DNA of 64,000 bases from positions 124,001 to 188,000 of the forward strand of contig NZ_WFLI01000007.1 of NCBI RefSeq assembly GCF_009208555.1. Direction: 5' to 3'. A model generated the notes under the pieces. That model searched no databases and was not told the DNA's origin. It was given only the letters and a program-made list of their open reading frames with translations. The position numbers and the translations under genes are program-made. Numbering within the stretch: position 1 is the first letter of the stretch; every line of letters begins with the position of its first letter. The DNA comes from Janthinobacterium violaceinigrum (lineage in GTDB: Bacteria > Pseudomonadota > Gammaproteobacteria > Burkholderiales > Burkholderiaceae_D). Below are positions 36,742 to 45,258 of this stretch, one piece after another.

Positions 36742-36766
36742 AAACCGCCGGCAAGCGCGGCGGTTT
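36742..36766 (-). terminator. Terminator after the APC permease
   Basis: AAACCGCCG and CGGCGGTTT form a 9-bp stem with a 7-nt loop; read on the minus strand, it ends in a long T-run (36735-36744). Confidence 0.9.
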
Positions 36767-36784
36767 CGGATGGAACAGACTGCA

Positions 36785-38257
36785 TCAGCGGGCCTTCTTG
36801 CCCAAGTGCGAATGCCGCATGCTGTACAAGAAATAAATGGCCACGGTCACCGCCATCCACACGCTGAATACGACAAACGTCGTATGCGGCAAATCGCGCA
36901 TGATGTACAGGCAAGCGAGCACGCTGAGGCCAGGAATCACATACGGCCCGAACGGCACGCTGAAGCCTTCGATGCGGTTGGCGCCCTGCTTGTGACGCAG
37001 CACGGGCACGGCAATCGACACCACCATGAACGCGGTCAGGGTGCCGATGCTGACCATGTCCCACAGGTAAGTGGCATCGACGGAGCCCGCCACCACGGCC
37101 ACCACCAGGCAAACGATGATGGTATTGCTGACCGGCACCAGGGTGCGCGGATGAATCTTCTGGAACGACTTCGGGATCAGGCCGTCGCGGCTGACGGCAA
37201 ACAGGATGCGCGTCTGGCCGTAGATCGTCACCAGGGTCACGCTGAAGACGGAAATGACGGCGCCAGCCGACAGCACCAGCGCGGGCCAGGTCTTGCCCGT
37301 GACGTTTTGCAGGATCACCGCCAGGCCCGCTTCCTGGCCTTCGAACAGCTTGGCCTGCTGCGCGCCCAGGGCGGCCACGGCCACCAGCAGGTAAAACACG
37401 GTGACGATCAGCAAGGCGCCGAGGATGCCGCGCGGCACATTGCGCGTGGGATTTTTCACTTCGTCGCCCGCCGTCGCCACCGTATCGAGGCCGATGAAGG
37501 AGAAGAAGACGGTGCCGGCCGCAGCCGTCACGCCCGTCATGCCGGCAAAGCCCTTGCTGTTGTCGGCATTAAAGAAGGGGAAGAAATTGTCGGCATTAAA
37601 ACCGGAAAACGCGATGACGATGAAAAACACGAGGATCGCCAGCTTGATGATGACCATGATGGCGTTCATCAGGGCGGACTCCTTGGCGCCGCGCAGCAGC
37701 AGGAAGCCGCACATGCAGATCAGGAAGATGGGCGGCAGGTTGATGTGGCCGGCATGAAACTCCATGCCATGCGGGCCAGAAACGATCATCGGCGTGCGCA
37801 GCATCTCGGGAATATGCCAGCCAAAGGCATTTTCCAGGAAATTATTCAGGTAGGACGACCAGCCGATGGCCACGGCACTGCCCGCCAAGCCGTATTCGAG
37901 CAGCAGGCAGGCGGCCATGATGAAGGCCAGGAACTCGCCCACGGTGGCGTAGGCAAACGAATACGAGGAGCCGGAAGCGGGAATGCGGAACGACAATTCC
38001 GCATAGCACAAGGCCGTCAAACCGGCCGTGATGGCGGCGATCAAAAAGGACAGGACGACCGACGGGCCGGCCTTGGGCACGGCTTCGACCATGGTAAAGA
38101 AAATGCCCGTGCCGATGGTGGCACCGACGCCGATCATGGTGAGGGAAAACAGGCCGATGGACCGGCTCAAGCCACTGCTGCTGAGGCCTTCACCATATTC
38201 GACCGTGGTATCGATCGGCTTGGTGCGGCAAAGTTTCTGGACCAGGGTTTGGCTCAC
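36785..38257 (-). CDS. APC-family cationic/amino-acid permease
   Basis: This 490-residue, roughly 12-helix protein resembles the CAT-type amino-acid transporters (GLFSLTMIGVGATIGTGIFF in helix 1). I choose a GTG start at 38257 because AAAGGA lies six bases before it. The ATG two codons earlier is immediately adjacent to that ribosome site. The frame stays open far upstream, but that part is a family B repeat and not protein. It moves an amino acid across the inner membrane; which one is not clear. Confidence 0.88.
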   Translation of the reverse strand: MSQTLVQKLCRTKPIDTTVEYGEGLSSSGLSRSIGLFSLTMIGVGATIGTGIFFTMVEAVPKAGPSVVLSFLIAAITAGLTALCYAELSFRIPASGSSYSFAYATVGEFLAFIMAACLLLEYGLAGSAVAIGWSSYLNNFLENAFGWHIPEMLRTPMIVSGPHGMEFHAGHINLPPIFLICMCGFLLLRGAKESALMNAIMVIIKLAILVFFIVIAFSGFNADNFFPFFNADNSKGFAGMTGVTAAAGTVFFSFIGLDTVATAGDEVKNPTRNVPRGILGALLIVTVFYLLVAVAALGAQQAKLFEGQEAGLAVILQNVTGKTWPALVLSAGAVISVFSVTLVTIYGQTRILFAVSRDGLIPKSFQKIHPRTLVPVSNTIIVCLVVAVVAGSVDATYLWDMVSIGTLTAFMVVSIAVPVLRHKQGANRIEGFSVPFGPYVIPGLSVLACLYIMRDLPHTTFVVFSVWMAVTVAIYFLYSMRHSHLGKKAR

Positions 38258-38286
38258 TAGCATTCCTTTATGAGGCATGCACTTGA

Positions 38287-38404
38287 ACACCTGCCAAAAC
38301 CTACTGCGCGTCGTGATTTGCGGCCTGCGATGCTCACTGTGCATTCGCACAGCTGCGCTTCTTAGCCACAACTCGCATCCGCTCGCTACGGTTTTGTCAG
38401 GTGT
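38287..38404. repeat. Hairpin repeat family B, copy 1
   Basis: This 118-bp element is bounded by ACACCTGCCAAAACC and GGTTTTGTCAGGTGT, inverted at 14 of 15 positions. It contains an inner hairpin CTGTGC-ATTC-GCACAG (38336-38351). It shares GCGGCCTGCGATGCTCACTG with the copy at 44530-44637. It lies between a TATAAT box and the permease start, so it would be in the 5' leader. Confidence 0.85.
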
Positions 38405-38676
38405 CGTTCGAAACATGACGGGTAAAAACACTTAAAAATGGCGCTCCGGCCCTACCTGGCAAAAAACCGGAAAGATCGCGTCCATTTTCAAAACTAAGCG
38501 ATTATAGGGCTTTCATCGGCTCAGCTAAACAGAAGTTTGATGCAAGGAAACAACGCCAGGCGTGCGCCATCAAACGCGCACTGGCGCTAGCGCTGCATGG
38601 AATTGCCAATATGAAAGAAAAAGCGCGCCGCTGCAAGAGCAGGGGCGCGCTTTTGATTCAGCTCAACTACGCCGAA
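38405..38676. promoter_or_regulatory. Spacer upstream of the permease with TATAAT box
   Basis: A perfect TATAAT reads on the minus strand at 38506-38501 with a weak -35 (TTTAGC, 17 bp away). If used, the permease mRNA has a leader of about 240 bases containing the family B repeat. The other end of the spacer holds the terminator of the ProY-like gene. No gene was found. Confidence 0.45.
38619..38654. terminator. Terminator after the ProY-like permease
   Basis: AAAAGCGCGCC and GGCGCGCTTTT form an 11-bp stem. An inner CTGC-AAGA-GCAG hairpin extends it. A and T runs on both sides allow bidirectional use. Confidence 0.85.
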
Positions 38677-40107
38677 TTACTTTTTACCGTGCGGCACATC
38701 GGCCGGCGGCCAGCCTGCTTCGTAGCCTTGCGGCACGTCGTCGCGGCGTTCTTTCGGCGCCAGGCCCAGCACGTAGTACAGCACCGTCAGCAGGATCAGC
38801 CAGGCAGGCCCCACCATCAGGGCGATGCGCGTATCGGGGAAATACGCCATCAAGCCGATCACCAGCGCCAGGAAAGCCAGCGAAATCCAGGAACCGTAGG
38901 GCGCGAACGGCATGCGGAAGGCCAGGTTCTTGATTTCCAGCGGCGTCAAGGTCTTGCGGAACTGGATCTGCGTGACGAGGATCACGCCCCAGGTCCAGAC
39001 GGCGCCGAAGGTAGAAATCGAGGTGACCCAGATAAACACTTTTTCCGGCACCAGGTAGTTCAGCAGCACGCCCAGCAGCAGCGCAAACACGGACACCAGG
39101 ATGGCGCGGCGCGGCACGCCGCTGGCCGTGGTTTCCGCAAACGCCTTCGGCGCCTGGCCTTGCTGCGCCAGGTTGTACAGCATGCGGCCCGTGCTGAAGA
39201 TGCCGCCATTGCACGAGGACAAGGCTGCCGTCAGCACGACGAAGTTGATGATGCCCGCTGCCGTCTTGATGCCCAGGCGTTCGAACGTCATCACGAACGG
39301 GCTGCCCGAGGTACCGATTTCATTCCATGGATAGATCGACAGGATGACGAACAAGGCGCCGACATAGAAAATCAGGATGCGCCAGAACACGGAATTGATA
39401 GCGTCGGGAATCGATTTCTTCGGGTTCGCCGCTTCGCCGGCCGTCAGGCCGATCATTTCCACGCCCAGGTAGGCAAACATCACCATCTGCAAGGACATCA
39501 GCACGCCCTGCGCGCCGTTCGGGAAGAACCCGCCATGCGTCCACAGGTTCGAGATGCCGATGGCCACGCCGCCGTTGCCGAAACCGAAGATGATCATGCC
39601 CGTGCCGCCGACGATCATCAGGATGATGGTGACGACCTTGATCAGGGCAAACCAGAATTCGAACTCGCCATACGCTTTCACGGCCAGCAGATTGATCGCG
39701 CCCATGGAACCCAAGGCCGCCAGGGCCCAGATCCAGCGCGGCACGTCGGGGAACCAGATGCCCATGTAGATGGCGACGGCGGTAATTTCGGCCACGCATG
39801 TGACCAGCCACAGGAACCAGTAATTCCAGCCCGTCAGATAGCCTTGCAGCGGTCCCAAGTAATCCTGGGCGTAGCGGCTGAAGGAACCGGCCACGGGATT
39901 GTGCACGGCCATTTCACCCAGCGCGCGCATGATCATGAAGATGACCGCGCCACCGATGATGTAGGACAGCATGATGCCGGGACCGGCCATCTTGATGGCG
40001 TTGCCGGAACCCAGAAACAGGCCCACGCCAATCGCGGCGCCCAGCGCCATCAGGCGGATCTGCCGCTCGCCCAGGCCTCGGTGCAAGCCTTGTTCACTCG
40101 TTTTCAT
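38677..40107 (-). CDS. proY: Proline-specific permease ProY-like
   Basis: This 476-residue amino-acid transporter of the APC superfamily (AAT family) follows the E. coli ProY pattern through most of its length, for example AIKMAGPGIMLSYIIGG, MRALGEMAVHNPVAGSFSRY and SIYPWNEIGTSGSPFV. It imports proline or a similar amino acid with protons. GGAGA is seven bases before the ATG at 40107. It lies 116 bp downstream of ridA on the same strand and is probably co-transcribed. Confidence 0.9.
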   Translation of the reverse strand: MKTSEQGLHRGLGERQIRLMALGAAIGVGLFLGSGNAIKMAGPGIMLSYIIGGAVIFMIMRALGEMAVHNPVAGSFSRYAQDYLGPLQGYLTGWNYWFLWLVTCVAEITAVAIYMGIWFPDVPRWIWALAALGSMGAINLLAVKAYGEFEFWFALIKVVTIILMIVGGTGMIIFGFGNGGVAIGISNLWTHGGFFPNGAQGVLMSLQMVMFAYLGVEMIGLTAGEAANPKKSIPDAINSVFWRILIFYVGALFVILSIYPWNEIGTSGSPFVMTFERLGIKTAAGIINFVVLTAALSSCNGGIFSTGRMLYNLAQQGQAPKAFAETTASGVPRRAILVSVFALLLGVLLNYLVPEKVFIWVTSISTFGAVWTWGVILVTQIQFRKTLTPLEIKNLAFRMPFAPYGSWISLAFLALVIGLMAYFPDTRIALMVGPAWLILLTVLYYVLGLAPKERRDDVPQGYEAGWPPADVPHGKK

Positions 40108-40223
40108 TACGTGTCTCCGTTTTTTTCTTGAATACACCGATCCCTCCACCCAATGGCGGTTCCGCTCTTGCTGGAAGGGAAGGAAACGGTGAGCCGGCGG
40201 CAATCGCCGGCATGCTCAGACGA

Positions 40224-40682
40224 TCAGGCCAGTTCGGCGATCAGTTCGATCTCGACGCAAGCGCCCAGCGGGATTTGCGCCACGCCGAAGGCGGAGCGCG
40301 CATGCTTGCCGCTGTCGCCGAAGACTTCGACGAACAGTTCCGAGGCGCCATTGGTGACCAGGTGCTGTTCCGTGAATGTGGAGGTGGAATTGACCAGGCT
40401 CATGACCTTGACGATGCGCTTGACCTTGTTCAAGTCGCCGCCGCACGCGTCTTGCAGGGTAGCGATCAGTTCGATGGCGATGCCGCGCGCAGCGATCTTG
40501 CCTTCTTCCGTGGTGACGTCCTTGCCCAGCTGGCCGACCCAGACCTTGCCATCCTTCTTGGCCAGGTGGCCGGACAGGAAGACGGTATTGCCCGTGCGGG
40601 CATGCATCACATAAGCGGCAGCTGGCGCAGCAACGACTGGCAGTTCGATGTTGAGGGCTTTGAGTTTTTCGTAAAACGACAT
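40224..40682 (-). CDS. RidA/YjgF-family protein
   Basis: This 152-residue protein belongs to the longer RidA-like branch (NTVFLSGHLAKKDGKVWVGQLGKDV; a conserved Arg of classical RidA is not obvious in the usual place). RidA enzymes hydrolyse reactive enamine/imine products of amino-acid breakdown. Being directly upstream of a ProY-like permease suggests a link to proline or another amino-acid catabolism. The ATG at 40682 follows GGAG by seven bases. Confidence 0.88.
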   Translation of the reverse strand: MSFYEKLKALNIELPVVAAPAAAYVMHARTGNTVFLSGHLAKKDGKVWVGQLGKDVTTEEGKIAARGIAIELIATLQDACGGDLNKVKRIVKVMSLVNSTSTFTEQHLVTNGASELFVEVFGDSGKHARSAFGVAQIPLGACVEIELIAELA

Positions 40683-40936
40683 GCTATTTCTCCAAGAAAA
40701 CAATATAAACGAAACCGAAATTCATGAGCGGCAGGGCAAGGACGGCGTCGCCCTGGCAGCGCGGCAGTGACCGACAACAGTGCCAGATTAAACGTCATCA
40801 TATTGGTGAACCAGCAGTTTTAGTTCACAAATAGGCCCGGTTATTCAGTGGATTATACCGACAATCAAACAAAATTCAGCATCGGTTCATGAAGCATGCT
40901 CTCCAGGCATCGAGCGTGTATTTTTTCATTCAATTA
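40683..40936. promoter_or_regulatory. Upstream region of ridA-proY with shared motif
   Basis: GTGAACCAGCAGTTTTAGT (40806-40824) continues into TTCAC so that GTGAAC and GTTCAC form an inverted repeat (40806-40828). The same sequence occurs upstream of pntAA. A TATAAT reads on the minus strand at about 40857-40852. No gene was found in this gap. Confidence 0.5.
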
Positions 40937-42520
40937 TCATTTATGCAATGTCAAGCCCTCCGGGTCAAGGTTTATCGCTTCCAGAAATAGCCGGTCATGC
41001 GAAACCACAAGTAACGCCCCCTGATATTGCAGCAGCATCTGCTCGAGCGCCTGCAGGCTGGCCAGGTCCAGGTGATTGTCCGGTTCGTCGAGCAGCAGCA
41101 ACTGAGGCGGCGCCTGCGCATACAGTTCGGCCGCCAGCGCCACCTTCATGCGTTCGCCCCCGCTGAGCAAATGGCTGGGCATGGTGGCGCGCGCGCCGGC
41201 AATGCCCAGCAGCGCCAGCCGCGTGCGCAAGTCCCCTTCCGCCAGGATGCTATTGCGAGCCTGCAAGCGCTGCACGGCGCTGCGGTCTCCTTCGCGCGCG
41301 CCCGCATGCTGGTCCAGCCAGGCGATCCTGGCATGGCATTGCACGGTGCCGCCGGCGGGCGCCAGTTGCCCGGCGATCACGCGCAGCAGGGTCGACTTGC
41401 CGCTGCCATTGTCTCCCGTCACGGCCAGGCGGCGCGGCCCGCTCAGTACCAGGTTGAGGGCATGCGCCTGGCCATGCGGCAAGACCACGTCGCGCAATGC
41501 CAGGATCAACTTGCCGTTCGGCACAGCGCTGTCGGGCGCCAGCAGCAGCCGCTCGGCCTCGGGCGCGCAGCGGGCGCTGGCGTCCATTACCCGTTGCTGG
41601 CGCGCCTGCTGCGCTTCCTGCGCGCGCACGCGCAGCTTGCCCTGGCTATCCTGGCTTTTCTCCTTTTTCGCATCCAGCAAGAGCTTGCTTTGATTGCCTT
41701 CCCGGCCCTCGCGCTCGCCACGTCCCACGCGGCGCTGCTGGCGCTCGGCCTGCTGCTGCGCTTCGCGCTGTTCGCGTCGGGCGCCGGCCTTTTCCGCCTG
41801 CAAGGCAGCAGCGTAGCCGGCCTGCTCCAGCGCGCGCTGTTGGGCATACCAGGAATAATTGCCGCCATAGCTGCGCAAACCCTGCGGCGACAATTCGGCG
41901 ACGGCATCGACGTGCTCCAGCAGCGCGCGGTCATGGCTGATCAGCAGCAAGCCGCCGGACCAGCGCGCCATCTGCGCCACCAAGCGGGCGCGCTGCTGCG
42001 CATCGAGATGGTTGCTCGGTTCATCGAGCACCAGCCAGTCCGCCTGCGACAGCCAGGCGCCCTGCAAGGCGATGCGCTGGCGTTCGCCGCCGCTGAGGCT
42101 AGCCGTGGGCGTGTCCGCGTCGACATGGCGCAGATCGAGCGCATCGAGCGCCTGGCGCAAACGGGCCGGGGCATCCCAGCGCTCGCCCACCAAGGCGTAG
42201 TCGGCTTCGTCGATGCTGCCGGCGGCGATGCGCGCCAGCGCAACCAGCAAGCCCTCCATGCCGGCGAGCGCCGCCACGGTAGGATAGTGTTGCGGATCGA
42301 GTTCCTGCGCCACGTAATGCACGCTGCCGTCGCAGCGCACGGCGCCGCCCGATGGCTGCTCCTGGCCCGCCAGCAGGCGCGCCAGCACGCTCTTGCCCAC
42401 GCCGTTATCGCCGACGAGGCCGATACGTTGCGGGGCAAAGGAAAATTGCAAATCGGAAAACAGCACCCGGCCATCGGGCAAGGCATGGGACAGACGGTCG
42501 AGTTGTAGTAATGCGGGCAT
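40937..42520 (-). CDS. ABC-F family ATPase
   Basis: This 527-residue protein has two ABC domains on one chain and no membrane part. The first domain has GDNGVGKS, LSGGERQRIAL and LVLDEPSNHLD; the second has GDNGSGKS, LSGGERMKVAL and LLLDEPDNHLD. The charged, coiled linker (about 235-310, rich in Arg, Gln and Glu) is the interdomain P-site tRNA-interaction region of ABC-F proteins. They act on the ribosome in translation or antibiotic protection; the subfamily is not clear. AGGAG is seven bases before the ATG at 42520. Confidence 0.92.
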   Translation of the reverse strand: MPALLQLDRLSHALPDGRVLFSDLQFSFAPQRIGLVGDNGVGKSVLARLLAGQEQPSGGAVRCDGSVHYVAQELDPQHYPTVAALAGMEGLLVALARIAAGSIDEADYALVGERWDAPARLRQALDALDLRHVDADTPTASLSGGERQRIALQGAWLSQADWLVLDEPSNHLDAQQRARLVAQMARWSGGLLLISHDRALLEHVDAVAELSPQGLRSYGGNYSWYAQQRALEQAGYAAALQAEKAGARREQREAQQQAERQQRRVGRGEREGREGNQSKLLLDAKKEKSQDSQGKLRVRAQEAQQARQQRVMDASARCAPEAERLLLAPDSAVPNGKLILALRDVVLPHGQAHALNLVLSGPRRLAVTGDNGSGKSTLLRVIAGQLAPAGGTVQCHARIAWLDQHAGAREGDRSAVQRLQARNSILAEGDLRTRLALLGIAGARATMPSHLLSGGERMKVALAAELYAQAPPQLLLLDEPDNHLDLASLQALEQMLLQYQGALLVVSHDRLFLEAINLDPEGLTLHK

Positions 42521-42680
42521 GGATACTCCTGGTACGTGCAGACAGGGCTGGCGAACCCGCGCGGCGCAAGGCGCCGTGGCGGGAAGGGCGAGGCCGTGCA
42601 CAGCACGGCAGTATCAATGGCGCATGTCGAAGCGTCCTGGAGAAAGGGGAAGAAGCGTCAGTGTAGCAGAGACAGCCGGT

Positions 42681-43793
42681 TCAGCGCTGGCCCAGGCTCG
42701 TGTCGCCGAACAGGTTCTTGTACTCGCGCGGCTGCGAACGCCAGTACTGGGGCGGCGCCTGCACCTGTGCGCCCAGCTGGGCCGCCGCATGCCAGGGCCA
42801 GCGCGGGTCGAACAGGATGGCGCGCGCCAGCGCCACCATGTCGGACTGGCCGTTGGCAACGATGTCTTCCGCCTGCTGCGCTTCCGTGATCAAGCCCACG
42901 CTGATGGTGGGCAAGCCGCTGTCGCGCTTGATGCGTTCGGCAAACGCCACCTGGTAGCCAGGCCCCACGGGGATTTGCTGCTGAGGCGAAATGCCGCCGC
43001 TGGAGACGTGGATGAAGTCGGCGCCCAGCTGCTTGAGTTCCTGCGCGAAGCGCACGCTTTGCTCGATCTCCCATCCGCCGTCGACCCAGTCGGTGGCGGA
43101 AATGCGCACGCCCACGGCCACGCTGGCGGGCACGGCGGCGCGCACGGCTTCATATACTTCCAGCGGAAAACGCATGCGGTTTTCCAGGCTGCCGCCATAC
43201 GCATCGGTGCGCTGATTCGACAGGGGCGACAGGAACTGGTGCAGCAGATAGCCGTGCGCCGCGTGCAGTTCGATGCCTTCGATACCGAGCGCATGCACGC
43301 GCTGGGCGGCCGCGACAAAGGCGCCCTTGATTTGCAACAAGCCCATCTCGTCGAGGGCGATCGGCACCGTTTCACCGGGCGCGTGGGCGATGGCCGACGG
43401 CGCCACCGTTTGCCAGCCGCCCTCGGCCAGATGCACGCAGGCACCGCCCTGCCAGGGCGCGCGGCTCGACGCCTTGCGTCCCGCATGGCCCAGCTGCACC
43501 ACCAGCGGCATCGGGGCGTGGCGGCGGATCGCCTGCACCACCTTGCCCAGCGCCGCTTGATTCGCGTCCGACCACAGGCCCAGGTCCTCGGCCGAGATGC
43601 GTCCCTCGGGCGAGACGGCCGTCGCTTCCGTCATCAGCAGCCCCGCGCCGGACAGGGCCAGGTGGCCCAGGTGGATCATGTGCCAGTCCGTGGCGTTGCC
43701 ATTGTCGGCCGAGTACTGGCACATGGGCGCGATGGCGATACGGTTGGCCACTTGCAGCGGCCCCAGTGCATACGGCGTGAATAGCTGGCTCAT
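42681..43793 (-). CDS. Old yellow enzyme family NADH:flavin oxidoreductase
   Basis: This 370-residue FMN-binding TIM barrel belongs to the YqjM/NamA/XenA (thermophilic-like) class of ene-reductases. C25 in APMCQYSA is the cysteine that tunes the flavin, and the substrate-binding His pair lies in ELHAAHGYLLHQFLSP. It reduces activated C=C bonds with NAD(P)H. The next gene on the strand, the ABC-F gene, is 160 bp away, so the two are probably separate units. Confidence 0.93.
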   Translation of the reverse strand: MSQLFTPYALGPLQVANRIAIAPMCQYSADNGNATDWHMIHLGHLALSGAGLLMTEATAVSPEGRISAEDLGLWSDANQAALGKVVQAIRRHAPMPLVVQLGHAGRKASSRAPWQGGACVHLAEGGWQTVAPSAIAHAPGETVPIALDEMGLLQIKGAFVAAAQRVHALGIEGIELHAAHGYLLHQFLSPLSNQRTDAYGGSLENRMRFPLEVYEAVRAAVPASVAVGVRISATDWVDGGWEIEQSVRFAQELKQLGADFIHVSSGGISPQQQIPVGPGYQVAFAERIKRDSGLPTISVGLITEAQQAEDIVANGQSDMVALARAILFDPRWPWHAAAQLGAQVQAPPQYWRSQPREYKNLFGDTSLGQR

Positions 43794-43967
43794 GGCGGAC
43801 TCCGGAAAAGGGGAAGCACCGATTCTACTGTGCTTTGGAAAGCGCGGCTTACACCTGCTTACGTTTGATACAGCGCAGGGGCTAGCCTTGCGCAGGCGCG
43901 GCCGTTAATCTGGACACATCAACAACACAGCAACACCACCGCAACATATTGCCCCCCAGGAGAACAC

Positions 43968-44531
43968 ATGAACACGACGACTACCGCCAACCGCATCCAC
44001 CCCTTGATGGCCGGCGCCGCCATTTCCGTCACGGTCCTGTGCCTGGTGGGCGCGGCGTCCATCGCCGGCATCCTGCCCAATTCGCGGGCCAACGTGCCTG
44101 CCACGCCGGCCATCCCTGCGGACGTGGCGGCGCTGACGCCAGCGAGCGCGGCAGCCCTGGCAGCGCCCGTAGCCGCCCCGCTCGCCGCTCCCGTCGTGGC
44201 GCAGGCCACTCCGGCACCGGCGCCGGCCCCCGTCGTGCACAAGCGCGTCGTGCACCACACGCAAGTGGCGCAAGCGCGCCCTGCCTACAACGATAACAAC
44301 GATGGCTACCGCGACACGGCTTACCGCGAACCCGTGCGCCAGCAGCAGCCGGCACCGGCACCGGCCCAACCCAACTACGTGGGCATCGGCACGGGCGCCG
44401 TCATCGGCGGCTTGATCGGCAATCAGGTCGGTGGCGGCCGCGGCAAGGCGCTGGCGACCGTGGCCGGCGTGATCGGCGGCGGCATGCTGGGTAACGCGGT
44501 ACAGAACCAGGTGCAGCAGCCGCAACGTTAA
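43968..44531 (+). CDS. Glycine-zipper 2TM envelope protein
   Basis: This 187-residue protein has an amino-terminal membrane anchor or signal (about residues 13-35), an alanine/proline-rich linker with histidines (APVVHKRVVHHTQVAQ), and a carboxy-terminal glycine-zipper pair GIGTGAVIGGLIGNQVGG and GVIGGGMLGNAV. Such domains insert in the outer membrane in Rickettsia 17-kDa/SlyB-like proteins. There is no lipobox Cys. AGGAGA precedes the ATG. A family B hairpin repeat begins at the stop codon. Confidence 0.82.
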   Translation: MNTTTTANRIHPLMAGAAISVTVLCLVGAASIAGILPNSRANVPATPAIPADVAALTPASAAALAAPVAAPLAAPVVAQATPAPAPAPVVHKRVVHHTQVAQARPAYNDNNDGYRDTAYREPVRQQQPAPAPAQPNYVGIGTGAVIGGLIGNQVGGGRGKALATVAGVIGGGMLGNAVQNQVQQPQR

Positions 44532-44637
44532 CAAACCTGCTGCGCGTCGGCTTTGCGGCCTGCGATGCTCACTGGGCTTCAGCCCAGTTGGGCTTCTCGG
44601 CCGCCCATCATCGCCGCTCGCGACGGTTTTTCAGGCA
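44530..44637. repeat. Hairpin repeat family B, copy 2
   Basis: This roughly 108-bp element shares CTGCGCGTCG, TTTGCGGCCTGCGATGCTCA and CGGTTTT with the copy at 38287-38404. Its inner hairpin is CTGGGC-TTCA-GCCCAG (44572-44587): one base pair differs from copy 1 by a two-sided change (T-A to G-C). It lies between convergent genes and starts at the stop of the glycine-zipper gene. Confidence 0.85.
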
Positions 44638-44639
44638 CA

Positions 44640-45149
44640 TCAATCGTAAGGGCCAAGATAGTCGAGCTTGCCCACGGCCACGCCATTGTTTCGCAGGATG
44701 GCGTGGACCATGGAGACGTGAAAATAGAAATTGGGCAAGGCAAAACTGAGCAGGTAATCGTCGCCCGAGAATTTCGTGCCTGCATCGGTCCAGTTCAGCA
44801 CCACTTCCTTCTGCGCGCTGCCCGCCATCTGTCCCGCATTCACGCTGTCGATGTAGGCGATGGTGTTGGCGATGCGCTCTTGCAGCTGCTCGAACGACGT
44901 TTCGTTATCGTCGAATTTCGGCGCCGGCACGCCGCTCAGGCGCTCGACCGACATCTTCGACGTGTCGCTGGCGCGCTGCACCTGCGCCGTCAGGTCCAGC
45001 ATGTCGGGCGCCAGCTGCGCACCCAATAAAATCTCGGGCACAATGCCATCTTCCTCCACATGCGCCTGGCCCTTTTCCAGCAAGGCCGAGACGACTTTCA
45101 AGCCGCGGATGAAGACGGGGATGGTTGCCTGATACATGGACACGGACAT
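44640..45149 (-). CDS. DUF1993 family protein
   Basis: This 169-residue soluble protein matches the DUF1993 pattern (SMYQATIPVFIRGLKVVSALLEKG at the start, FYFHVSMVHAILRNNGVAVGKLDYLG at the end). The family resembles DinB-like four-helix bundles, with a possible metal site formed by scattered His residues. Its function is unknown. I set the ATG at 45149, which has AGGAG upstream. It stands alone. Confidence 0.85.
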   Translation of the reverse strand: MSVSMYQATIPVFIRGLKVVSALLEKGQAHVEEDGIVPEILLGAQLAPDMLDLTAQVQRASDTSKMSVERLSGVPAPKFDDNETSFEQLQERIANTIAYIDSVNAGQMAGSAQKEVVLNWTDAGTKFSGDDYLLSFALPNFYFHVSMVHAILRNNGVAVGKLDYLGPYD

Positions 45150-45258
45150 GGCGCACTCCTGATAATGGACGATGCGCCAGTGTACCCGAGGCTTCGTGTT
45201 CCGGCAGCGCGCGCCATGCCGCTCCCGTGCGCCAGCGCACCGAGCGGCCCAATTGCCC

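Noticed and set aside
38258-38431. Amino-terminal extension of the APC permease by up to 58 residues
   Set aside because: The extension is the translation of a dispersed hairpin repeat and its flank; a ribosome site places the start at the GTG at 38257.
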